DNA of 64,000 bases from Toxonevra muliebris (Eukaryota > Arthropoda > Insecta > Diptera > Pallopteridae), in contig OY829327.1 of assembly GCA_963691655.1 (NCBI GenBank), positions 68,150,079 through 68,214,078 on the forward strand. Direction: 5' to 3'. Below are positions 53,752 through 64,000 of the stretch, one piece after another; positions within the stretch are counted from its first letter, which is position 1, and every line of letters starts with the position of its first letter. Position numbers and translations under genes: made by a program. The notes under the pieces were generated by a model. It searched no databases. It saw nothing but the letters and a program-made list of their open reading frames with translations, and was not told the DNA's origin.

Positions 53752-56700
53752 GAAGCACGAGATGAGTACACATTTGGTTTTTATGAATGAAATTCAACTT
53801 TTTCACACCATCCATCCATCGGCATCCAATATACACTCGTAGTGTATCCACTAGATTCAAGAATAGCATGCGGCTGCCGCACAAATGCCGCTTACGTATG
53901 TAGATACATGCCAGCCAGCGCGAAAAAATCGCTCTGAGCGCGAGAGAGGGAGCAAGAGAGCGCCATCGCGTAGATTTCCCCTGCACGAAAATTGAATTCG
54001 AATTTCGAAATCGCGCTGTGTGTGTGTGCATCTGTGTGCGGCGTTTATATGTGTATTGGGGAATTCCGGTGTAGCACGTCCAATCGTGGTGTGGGTTACC
54101 TCCCTGCTTTGCAGCCATTTTCGTGAACGTTGGGCTGGCGCAAGCGCACTGCAGCCAATCAACAGTTTGTTTGTCATATGTAGATATGTATCTATGAAAT
54201 ACTCACACTAGGCCTTGTTGTCTGTTTGTGAGCAGGAATTTCATATCAGTTATTTAAACATTTCATCGATGCGAGTGCGAGTAATTTCGAAAATTTATGA
54301 TTGCTGCTACTGCTTGCTTGCTCTCTGACGTTTTCTGTCTTATACTCTGTGGTGAGTATCTGCTCTTCTGGCTCCTCCACTTGTATGTATGTGTATTCTC
54401 GTGTATATTCAATTGATCTCTGATTTCTTTTCTGCCGTAGGTACACAATTTCTTCATATTCGAATACAACACACAACAGGTACCTATGCTATTTTCATTT
54501 GCGATATTGGCGTAGTGGCGTAGTGGCGTTATTTTGGCCCAATCTACGTCATCAATGAAAATGTGTTTAAATGTTTATTTTGTTTATATATTTAGGTTTT
54601 CTTTCGTTTCTTCTATGCAGATAATGGAGCATTTTTAGCATGATTCACTTTACCTTTTTTGGTAACATTTCACTTTTCTTGTGAGAGGGATTGAAAGGAT
54701 TATATAATTTTCCACTAGTTGCTAATCATAACGATTAGTACATATGGTAGCGAATCCAACGAAGAAAGGGTAGATGAGGGGGTTTGAAGATAAAACCCAC
54801 CCATTTCCGATAGAAATCTAAGTCATCAGGAGTGTTTTTCATGAATTAAAAAACTTTTGGAAGGAGTTAGAATGCCTGAAACTCTCACTTTCGCAATCTT
54901 TGAGGCGAGTATGCATATTGATTGAACATAGGTAAACAGAAGTGGCACTAAATCTTGGCATACCATTCCAGACCTCCGACTGTATACCGAAGAAAATATG
55001 TACATTGGATATATATATGCAGGCTATTGTTATACAGGGCGTTAGAGTTAAAGGCTTAAGTGAATTATAAATTAGCATGATAATTGACCAAACAGAAACT
55101 AATATTTTATATGAATCATTTTGTTGAACACAAAAGTGCTATTACACCGTGAGACAAAAGTCAACCTTTTATTGCATATAAGAAGTAGACTATATGCACG
55201 TGAAAGTAGAGATGAAATATAGCATACATACATATGTGTTGTCAGTTTATTCGCAGCGGGTTCTGGGCTCATATGGCAAAACTTTAAAGTTAGCAAAAAC
55301 TAGATTTTATAAAAAAAAACATTAAAAATATATAAAATTATTAAAGGATAATATTATGTATACCAAATAAAAGTCATAGTTTTTTAAAATAATAATACCA
55401 AAAATAATTTAGAAGAAAAGAATATAAAAAATGTGAATTTCGAATTGTTATCGCCAAATATCCTTGCAAATCGTTGATCGATTTATTTTTAATAAACACG
55501 AATTATAACCACAAATATTTGCTAACACCTACTAAAATTTCAGTCTGATTGCTTGATTGGTTAAGAGACAAAAGAAACAACAACCTCCAACGTGACGAAT
55601 ATTTTCTTTTTTATATTCAATGGGTACGCAATGATTTTTGGTTGGATATGTCCAAAGCAGATATCGAACCTGAACCGTTCAGTCGGACACTAGGCTGATA
55701 AATTCGATAGGAGATAGTTAAGTCTTAAAATTTATTCGAAACGTGAATGACTTCTACAGCTATTTTCATTTTATTTTCAGTTTTATGATTTCTGCCAAGG
55801 TGCATGAACCTCTCCCCGTCAATACTGATAAGAAATCAGTTACAATGTAAGACTTAAAGCAAACGCTCACCTCACACTCTTCTATCTATCTCACCTTGAG
55901 ACGAAATCTTTTGGACGAGCAATAGATATAAACAAATCTGACAAACAAACCTGACAAAACTCGAAAATTTCGCTTAAAACTTCGAAGCTTTAACAACCCT
56001 TTAACAACCCTCAGGCAGTATCAATTAACATTATACGAAAATTTTTTTTTAAATGTGAAAATTCCGTAATGGCGTCCATTTCGGTGGGTTTATTCTTCAG
56101 AACAGCTTCTTTGGAAAGATTATCAAAATAACAAATTTCATGGATCTCAAGGTGAACCGAACCAAATAAAACTTCAAACTATTAATAAATTTATGCTTAA
56201 AATAATAAAATTAAAAAACTTTTAAATGAAAAAAAAAAAACAAAAAGTTCATACTTATATGCATTGCTTGGTCACACGCCATGTCTATAAAAAGAACAAC
56301 AATTACACCAACACACTAACAAACACAATCACAACAATATCAGAAGCAGCAGCTGTTTCTGTTGCCCATTAAGTATGTATGTATGTACTACTACTACTCG
56401 TATCACTACTGACCCACACAATTTCTGTGTGCATATTTGCAGAAAGAAGAAAACTACAGATTGGAATAGAATTGAATAAAAAAAAAACAAAAAAGTAATA
56501 ACAATAATAATGAAACACTGGGGCGCGATCATGCTAATTCCATACAAGCATGACCATTTTGGGATTGTTTATGAAAACATCATCCCACCCACCCAATCCG
56601 ACCATAGAGCAGGCATGCCGTACAAATGAATTAAACGTTTTTATTTTTAGCTTGCAAGTGCAAATAGCGCTCCCAATATCATCCGTCGCATCCATCTCTC

Positions 56701-57868
56701 TAAAGGTGGGCAAGTTCATGTACACGTATTTCATACACTGGTGGCATAAAAAGTAAACATCAAATGTGAATTTCCGACAACTGTGAGAAAGTGAGTTTAT
56801 GTGTGTGTGTGTGAGTGCGCGTTTTGCTAAATTTAAAAACAATTTGTTTACATTTTTTCGTTTTTTGTTCTGCTATATATAAGTAAGTATGTAATAATAC
56901 TATTTCAGGATGAATTAACAAGCCATAGCAAATATGTATGAAGGCAGGTGCTTTTCTGTATGTATGTATTGAAAATACACAAGAAAACTTTTCTTTTTAT
57001 TCTAATGAAAATTTATGAATCGACGTCACAGCAAAAAAATTTATGTAAACAAAACACACATTTGAGTAAATTGGTTATTTTTGGTAGCATAACGTAATAA
57101 TTTCACCGATTGAAATTGTACATTTAGCCACAGGTGGTAGCGGTGTGCTAATTATACATATGTACCTATACATTTGCATCCAAATCAGTTTAACTATAGG
57201 TATATGGTAATCGCTGAAATCGGTAAAAATGAGAAGGGAACTGCGGTGGCTTCTAAACTGCAAGCCAAGTAAAAACTGGTTTACGTTTTATTTCAATTTT
57301 TTCTAATTAATCTAGAAAGTTTCTTTATAGACTTATAATAGTTATTTAAAAAATGTTTCGATGCAAAACCAAATAAATTTTTATTTCAAAATTTCTTTAT
57401 TTGTGTTCTTTTATTTGGCCAAAAGTAACCCAATGAAAACATTTCTGCATACATAATAAGACTTAGAGGTTTTTCAAAATAGTCCAGCTCACGGTAGCTT
57501 ATGGCTAGAACCGAAATATTTTGGGAATAAGCTAATAAATAAAATAAACCAAGCTTAGGAGTCACCTTCTTTCGTGAGGCAACTTACATTACACTAAAGC
57601 AGAACTGTTAAATTTGCTTCATTTCCGCTTTGCCAGGTATAAACGTAGACACATCTCTAATGGCTCATATTTACGTGTGAAAGAATGCACATTTATTTTG
57701 AAATTCCTATTCTTTCGCTATTTATTTAATTAAAGAAAGGTTCAATATAATGAATAATTATAATCTTTTTTCAACTTTTACTTTTTCGTTATTTTTGGAG
57801 GTGAAATTAAAAAGTTTTGTCGCTCCACAGAGAACCGGTACCTATCACAAATTTTGTTTTCTCATTAC
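53752..57868. other. Upstream gene-free DNA
   Basis: 53.88-54.18 kb is a GC-rich island with GAGA-like and GT/CA repeats, probably promoter-proximal; the 151- and 106-residue minus frames here are due to its composition. 54494-54530 has a doubled GGCGTAGT unit. 56.5-56.8 kb is slightly GC-richer, with a 102-residue minus frame of no recognised family. Confidence 0.45.
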
Positions 57869-58497
57869 ACTGTACAACAGCAAAATAGTATCTGAGTTCT
57901 AGCCCGGTTTTCCAATAGTATTTTTGATCGCCGATCAAGAAATCTGTAAAAATTTTTTCGGGTCAGATCAAGTTTCGTGTATATTTGTAAATCATGGATG
58001 AAAATTCTTTTTTTTTTTTTTTTGATTTTCTAATGAATATTTTTAAAAATTTGATAAGGGGATTCATGGATGTAAATTTCTTTTTGCTTTTCTACATGAA
58101 TTATGCAATTTTAGGAGTTTTAGATGAAACATTTTTTTTTTTTAAATTAAAATTTCTCGTATCTTTTTTTGAAAACTTGATAGGATTTTTGGATGAAAAT
58201 TGTTTTTTCGGTTTATTTTTACTTTGTTTGTTTTGGATAAACATAATTTTCATAAAATATAAATTTTTCGTGAATATTTCAAAACAAAAGTTCAAATTTT
58301 CTAAATTTTTTTTTTTTTCATCCTAACGTTCTAAAATTGCATAATTCATTGTTTTCGTCCATGAATTTTCAAAAAACGGAGATTTACGAATATGCACGAA
58401 ATCTGAACTGACCCAAAATTTTTTTACAGATTCGCGATCAGCGGCCAATAATATTGCAGAAAAATTGAGCCACAACTCAGATACTGTTTTACAGTGC
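57869..58497. mobile_element. Foldback element with CACTGTA termini
   Basis: The left arm (57869-58000) begins CACTGTACAACAG. Its phrases GTATCTGAGTT, GATCAAGAAATCTGTAAAAA and CGGGTCAGATCA are mirrored in the right arm (58355-58497, reverse complement CACTGTAAAACAGTATCTGAG onward). The middle holds T-rich imperfect tandem units, each with GATTT..TGGATGAAAATT. The plus 110-residue Phe-rich frame and its antisense are products of those units. Confidence 0.75.
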
Positions 58498-58693
58498 TAT
58501 TTTCAATTAGTTTCAACATCCATTTTTATGTTAAAACAAAATGCTATACCATATACATATTTCATATAAATTTTCTTTCAAAGTGTTGCGCAAACGCGAC
58601 CATGGGAATTAATCGGTCAAATTGGTTTTCTCCAATTTCGCCACACCAAGGGACACATGGGATGTGGACCTCAATTTAAAAATACGGGTGCAT

Positions 58694-58995
58694 AGGTTAG
58701 GTTAGGTTGGAGTGGCTGTCGAGAGACACACTTAGGCCTGAACGGCCCATTGTGATACCACATAGTTGGACCTACAGTTTAACGCCGATTCCGATTGGCG
58801 GTGTGGCAATTTTTTATCGGCTTGGTGGTTTTGCCATTACCAACCTTGTACACTATCTTATAATTCTCATACACTTCATATTGATAGTGAATATAAGAAA
58901 GTAATGAAAATTAACCACCAGACGAAGACGGGAATCGAACCCGAACCTCCCAGATGAAAGTCTAGTGCACTATCCACTAGGCTATCGAGGTCGTC
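58694..58995 (-). mobile_element. Complete tRNA-headed SINE with 11-bp target duplication
   Basis: On the minus strand the element starts with a tRNA-like head: A-box TAGCCTAGTGG (58984-58974) and B-box GGTTCGAATCC (58941-58931), both good RNA polymerase III promoter matches. It has a body of about 160 bp and a tail with TGTGGTATCACAATGGGCC, ending CCAACCTAACCTAACCT. Identical TACGGGTGCAT copies flank it (58683-58693 and 58996-59006). The tail matches that of the LINE fragment at 3735-3812, which suggests the SINE borrowed that LINE's reverse transcriptase. The intact duplication indicates a fairly recent insertion. Confidence 0.88.
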
Positions 58996-59006
58996 TACGG
59001 GTGCAT

Positions 59007-60418
59007 TAAAATTCGAGAAATCCTAAAGCCAAAATAAGTTCTAAACTATCACGGAAAATATTTGCCTGTTCTACCTCAAGTTAGTATAACTGATCTTTTC
59101 GATTATAGAAATTTATATTCATGCCAACATATATCTGACTGTAATACGAAAAGATGATGAGTAAGGCATATTAAAAATATAGCAAACTATAAAATTTATA
59201 TGAATTAAGGAATTTTTTACGTTTGAATCTATGTATTTATGTATGTATGTATGTACAAATGTATGTATAATTGCCAAAAACTAAATCGTTTTATTTTTAA
59301 TATCGCGAGAGAGTTTTCAACAAAAAATAAACGTACGTACGTACGTGTATCTGCAAGTACACATCAACGATTTTATTATTGTTTGTATATATTTAAATTA
59401 TATTTAGAATTTTTTAGTTCAAGACGAAAAAAATTTTTCATGCTATCTTTGAAAATCATAAACAAAGGAAAATCGCATCCAAGCATAAGCATGACGCCGT
59501 GCCGTATAAGATTCCTCAATTATTTCGTGAGCGTTTATTTTTGGCAAAATTATTAATTCGAGCAAAAAGATACAATAGAATGTTTTGTGTTTGTGCATAT
59601 GTACGATATGTATGTATGTAAATATAAGCACGAGTTCTCGCACTTTTCGCAAAATTGTAGCAATTACTAATTAAGCGTTAAAATAATCACAAATTGTTTT
59701 AATTTTCTTACATTTTTCTTTAAAATTTTTTCAAGTCTACATGCATATATATTATTAGGGGCCACATCGACCCACTGACGATCATTCACTTGATGACGCG
59801 GTGGCGCATGGCATCAGCGCCTACAAGCTCATGGGGCATATTTGAGTGTAATGTTAAATCAAAAAATTTATTTTTTATATAATTTGGCATGTTTTTTTTT
59901 TTTTTTGTTTGTTTATATTTATGGTGAAACATTTATAGTTGATTGATACAGTTCCGTAAATACATATGCATTAATCTAGATAACCTTGCTCTTAAACTGT
60001 ATGTGAAATTATTTTGATTGGGTTTACATATGTATGTTTATATCATTTATGCATCCCGAATTCCGATCAAATAATCAAATAACAAGTGAATTACTGAAGT
60101 ATATTTTGTATACGAATGTATGCAACTGACCTACAGTTCTGTGAGTTTATGCTACAACAACGAAAGCAGAGTTGTGTTCAGAATTAACTCAAGGGTAGTG
60201 TCCAAAGCTTTACATACAAGCGTTTTGTGTGTCCAGGTATTTTATGAATACTTGCATTGTATTTTTTGGTAGTCGCTGTTGTGTGATTATAGGATTTTCG
60301 AAAGATGTTCCCTTACTGACTGATTCAGAAATTATAAAACTATTTTTTTTTTTAAAGTTGCCATCGTAGAAAAATTCTATGAATGGAGCTGTAGGGATCA
60401 TATTCGAATTATATTTAT
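59007..60418. other. Gene-free stretch with a GC-rich island
   Basis: No gene supported. (TATG)n runs near 59229-59270 and CGTACGTACGTACG at 59330-59343. A compact GC-rich island lies at 59757-59845 (see findings). Confidence 0.5.
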
Positions 60419-61341
60419 CAGGGACCCAAAATAACTGTTATTTTCCATTTTTAACTCAAAAAGTCATCCACAAAATATTGTATGACTTTTAAATTCATGA
60501 CTTTTATCGTAATATGCTAAATAAAACGGTAAATTATTAACTTTTATGATTTTTGGCAAGAAATAATAGTTATATTTGACTTTTATTTGGTCGGGCAAAA
60601 AAAAACAGTTATTTTATGACTTTTATTTTGTTGGTCAAAACGAACCAGTTAATTTATGACTTTTATTTTTTTGGACAAAAATAAATGGTCAACCCTTATA
60701 AGTAATTAACGAAACACCGAAGATACATGGTGTTATATAAGTTGAAAAGTACTCGTTGAGACCTTGAGATGGTATACAATACATAGGGATCCGCTTCATT
60801 CCATTATATGACCTTTGCTCATATGTAAGTATATGGATACGAACTGGTATACAAAATTGGCAATAACTTCGAATCTAGGCATCGGCCATACAAAGTACAC
60901 GAAGATATCTTTCTAATGGTTTTTTGGATCCCCTTTACTTTAATATTTCATACCCCAAAGCCTATTAATTTTTATACCTACTTTGGTCATTGCAGCAGTT
61001 GTTTCGGAATTTAAAAATTAAATTAAATGCGGACGGATGAGTTGAATCGAATGGGATCATTTTTTTTTTAATTGCTCAAGCCGTTCGCTTGCAAATAAGG
61101 TTGACCATTTATTTTTGTCCAAAAAAATAAAAGTCATAAAATAACTGGTTCGTTTTGGCCAACAAAATAAAAGTCATAACGTAACTGTTTTTTTTTTTTG
61201 CCCAACAAAATAAAAGTCAAATATAATTATTATTTCTTGCCAAATTTACCGTTTTATTTAGCCTCTTACGATAAAAGTTACAAAATAACCTTTAATATGT
61301 GACTTTTATGACTATAAAACGCATAACCGTTAGGGCCCCTG
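60419..61341. mobile_element. Large foldback element with 8-bp target duplication
   Basis: The termini CAGGGACCCAAAATAAC and (reverse complement of the right) CAGGGGCCCTAACGG face each other, with identical ATATTTAT octamers outside (60411-60418 and 61342-61349). The arms (about 60419-60705 and 61075-61341) are near-reverse complements. Each is built from repeated short units around ATGACTTTTATTTT with variable linkers such as TTGGTCAAAACGAACCAGTT. A spacer of about 370 bp shows no coding frame. An 8-bp duplication with CAGGG ends suggests hAT-type mobilisation. Confidence 0.85.
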
Positions 61342-61349
61342 ATATTTAT

Positions 61350-64000
61350 AAAAAAAATATATATAATGTTTCGAAAAATGTTAGAGTTGGTGAGCGATGT
61401 TGATATTTCATCCAACGACGAGATTTCCAAGTTTAAGGGGGATGGTCCAAACGACACCAAATTTATATACTAAACATTTTCTCATTGGGCACAGTGTTAT
61501 TTATCTATTTATCTAGCCTATTAACATAATTATTTTTTGAATTGTATTGCCATCAAATATATGAAAGTTCTCGAATGTATCTAAAATATACATTGGTATT
61601 TACTTGACTGTCTTTAAAAGTTGATATGTTCAACAAAAAAGTAATTTGGATGACCTACTTTCTTTTAAATTCCATATTGAGAATCTGTAAATGTTCGTAA
61701 TTTAATTGAAATACTTAATAAAAATAATTGATTTAAAAAGTGCAAAGCGTGTAGGTGCAAAAAAAATTATTGATTATTAAGTATGCCGGATACACTGTAA
61801 AGAAACATTAAATATAATTTTTACATTTACAGCAAAAGTAAATTTGTGATCGTTTCGCAACAAGATGAAGCCATTAACAATTTTTGTGGTCCTCAGTTTA
61901 AAGTCGACATAAAAAGCCTTCTGGCGGCATATCAGGAATACTAGCTCATAGCTGCAGATGAAGGTCAACGATAGGAAATTTTTCTTAATTATATCTACCA
62001 ATTCAAACTTCATTTTGAATTTTTTCATCAAGTTTCTGAGAACAGTACGGGGGTCAGCCAAATCACTGTTAATTGCATTTTTTTCAAAAACATGTCGATT
62101 CGGCGATAAAGAAATTAAGAATGGTATCGAAACTAACTACTCCAATTGACACTAACAGAAAACAACAGAATTGGGAATTAATAAGTTGGTCTGCAACACT
62201 TATGCTTTGCATTGAAGGCGTGAAGGTTGAAAATTTAAATTTAAAAAACTATATTTACTCCCATACATGCGGGGCCACTTTTGTGATCTATATCTCCGAG
62301 TATTAGTCAAATAAAGTAGAAATAACAGCCAGAGTGAAGTTAGCAACGATTTTTATAAGGGGTTAATAAAAATGTGTGTTAAGAACTTTACTATTTTTCG
62401 GCAGATGATCAACAAAAAGAAATACGTTATACGTTTTTAGAACTTTCCAGGCACCTAACTTCCTCCATGTCACACATTGTCGCAAGACCTTGCAGAACAG
62501 AGACTGTAATAAAGGCAGAAGTTGGAGCAACACGATACTACTAGTTTTTTTTTTAGTTCTGGTGTTAAGCCTTCATTAAATTTTATTTTTATTTAATTTT
62601 TAGCAATCGGTTTTTTTTTAATATTTAAAGTAATCTTTAAAATAAAGCGATTTCAACTCTTATCATCATCAGAAATTTTCTTCAAATTCCTGTATGACCG
62701 CCATTGTAGATCCAAACCAAATTTTTATCCGGACTCGCAAATGTATGAAAGTGCATGATATTATAAAGATCATTAGTTTAACCGTAATGCTTGTTGTGTA
62801 TGTGTTCTAGGGTTAAAGTGTAATTATATTTTTTTTGAGTGTAAGTAAATTTATTTATTTAAAAATGTAATAATTAACGGCTGTATGCCAAAGTAATAAA
62901 ATTTAGGCTCAACAATTTAATAAAGTAATAAAAAATGAAACATTTACAATGGTGCTACAAATAATTTACATTAACATGTTTGTTTGTTTGATTGTTTGTT
63001 CATTTGTTGGTTGGTGGACACACATTATGACTATAGAAATCGATTTATGAATGGAAAATTTATGATGAATTTTGCAACTTAATAAAATGCTGCTTTAAAA
63101 TCAAATAAATTTTGTTATATCAAAAATTGAAATAAAGAGAGTAAAATTAACATAAACAAATCGAAAACAAAAACAAATAAAAAAAAAAAATAATATTCGT
63201 TTTATTGAAATGAAGTTAAACGCCCACTTGAGGCAATTCTTTGTAAATCTCAAATGCAAAACTTGCGTAATTTGTCTTTTCCGGTAGGAAATTATATACA
63301 GTAGATATGCTACAATAGCAACACCAGCAACAAAAGCAGCAGCAGCAGTAACAACAATAACTATGCAACAGTACGAGCAACTGTTGAGCGCGACCTCTAT
63401 TGGTAGAAATACAATAATATATGAATATAAATATGTACATATTTAAAAAAAAGGGGAAAACATTAAGACAAAAAAAATTCACGAAAAAAATAAAAAGCTA
63501 ACGACGACGACCTACACGCAACACAACAACCACAAAACAATGAAAACAACTGCAACGTGCTCGTGTTGTTGGTGTTGTTGGTGTTGTTGGTGTTGCTGTT
63601 GTTATTGTATTTGTATACACTCGCATATGCACATACATACATATATACGTATATGAATCAACCAGTAATATCTGAAAGATTTGTGAAAACTAAATATACT
63701 TTACAATTGAATAAAGTGAATGAAATGAGAAGAAAACAAAATTGTAATAATAATAATAATAAAAAAACGATGAGATTGTTTCAAGTAGAGGTGGAGTTAT
63801 AATAAACAAAAACAAAACTAAATAAAAAACGAAAAAAAAAGCAAATAAGAGATAGAAATAAATTTGTAGTGCTATCTCTTTTTACTATCGTTGGTTGATG
63901 TTGTTGTGTAACTTGAAATCGAAGTTTACCTGTTGTTACTGCTGGCACCAAAAGTTTTATAGACTTGTTAACTTGTTAATTTTAAATTAAATTCTTTCAC
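61350..64000. other. Gene-free upstream DNA to the window edge
   Basis: Short frames at 61777-62306 show no domain. A (GTGTTGTTG)n microsatellite lies at 63563-63600, with CAA/CAG runs near 63323-63350. A donor-like CAACAG/GTAAAC lies on minus near 63928, preceded by a TATAAAA at about 63958. This could mark a further 5' exon of sr, but the evidence is thin. Confidence 0.4.

Noticed and set aside
53663..54118. 151-residue minus frame near the candidate sr promoter
   Set aside because: It spans the Inr/DPE and GAGA patch, has CA-repeat-derived Thr/His runs and shows no domain; composition of a GC-rich promoter island is the simpler explanation.
57994..58326. 110-residue Phe-rich plus frame
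   Set aside because: A product of poly-T imperfect repeats inside a foldback element.
58921..58995. tRNA-like sequence with good A and B boxes
   Set aside because: Not annotated as a tRNA gene: it is the head of a SINE with a body, tail and flanking target duplication, and its stems pair poorly.

Overview
The window is AT-rich animal DNA with long introns, dense microsatellites and many decayed transposons. It holds one recognisable protein-coding locus, on the minus strand: an Egr/Zif268-class zinc-finger gene that I identify as the dipteran stripe (sr) orthologue, the tendon-cell selector of flies. Its three C2H2 fingers and the basic segment before them are nearly identical to the Egr family. 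Glutamine/histidine expansions, small phase-1 exon junctions, Drosophila-type core promoter motifs and the repeat families suggest a higher fly, perhaps a tephritid fruit fly. The species call is inference.

Gene layout (minus strand, so 5' is at high coordinates). A candidate Inr+DPE promoter lies at 53751. It would give a 5' untranslated exon ending at one of two donors (52538 or 52608), then a 13-kb intron. Coding exon A (39401-38577, first good ATG at 39369) joins coding exon B (28995-26996) through a phase-1 intron of 9.6 kb, giving a 930-residue protein. A second, internal first exon (30052-29824) ends in a perfect GTAAGT donor in the same phase and would give a shorter isoform with a different N terminus. 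A further short candidate 5' exon lies at 43845-43784.

The most striking observation is at the 3' end. The TAG at 26998-26996 is followed in the same frame by 160 more open codons (26995-26516), Ser/Thr/Pro-rich with an acidic patch, ending at TAA 26515-26513. I read this as a stop-codon readthrough candidate that would yield a 1091-residue form.

Region by region: 1-16 kb is a transposon graveyard (foldback element, LINE 3' fragment with RNase H, purine-rich tandem repeat, two hAT-type MITEs with 8-bp duplications, a SANT-accessory-like relic, a Jockey-like RT relic and BEL/Pao protease fragments). 16-26 kb is very AT-rich, without genes, with a Tc1 relic and a cluster of ACTAA motifs on the sr sense strand. 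26.5-54 kb is the sr locus, with intronic MITEs, a tRNA-like relic and an R1-like RT relic. 54-64 kb is upstream DNA with two large foldback elements and an intact tRNA-headed SINE that shares its 3' tail with the LINE at 3.7 kb.

No rRNA, functional tRNA or CRISPR array was seen. Promoter, 5' exon and isoform calls rest on motifs and reading phase only. No transcript data were available.
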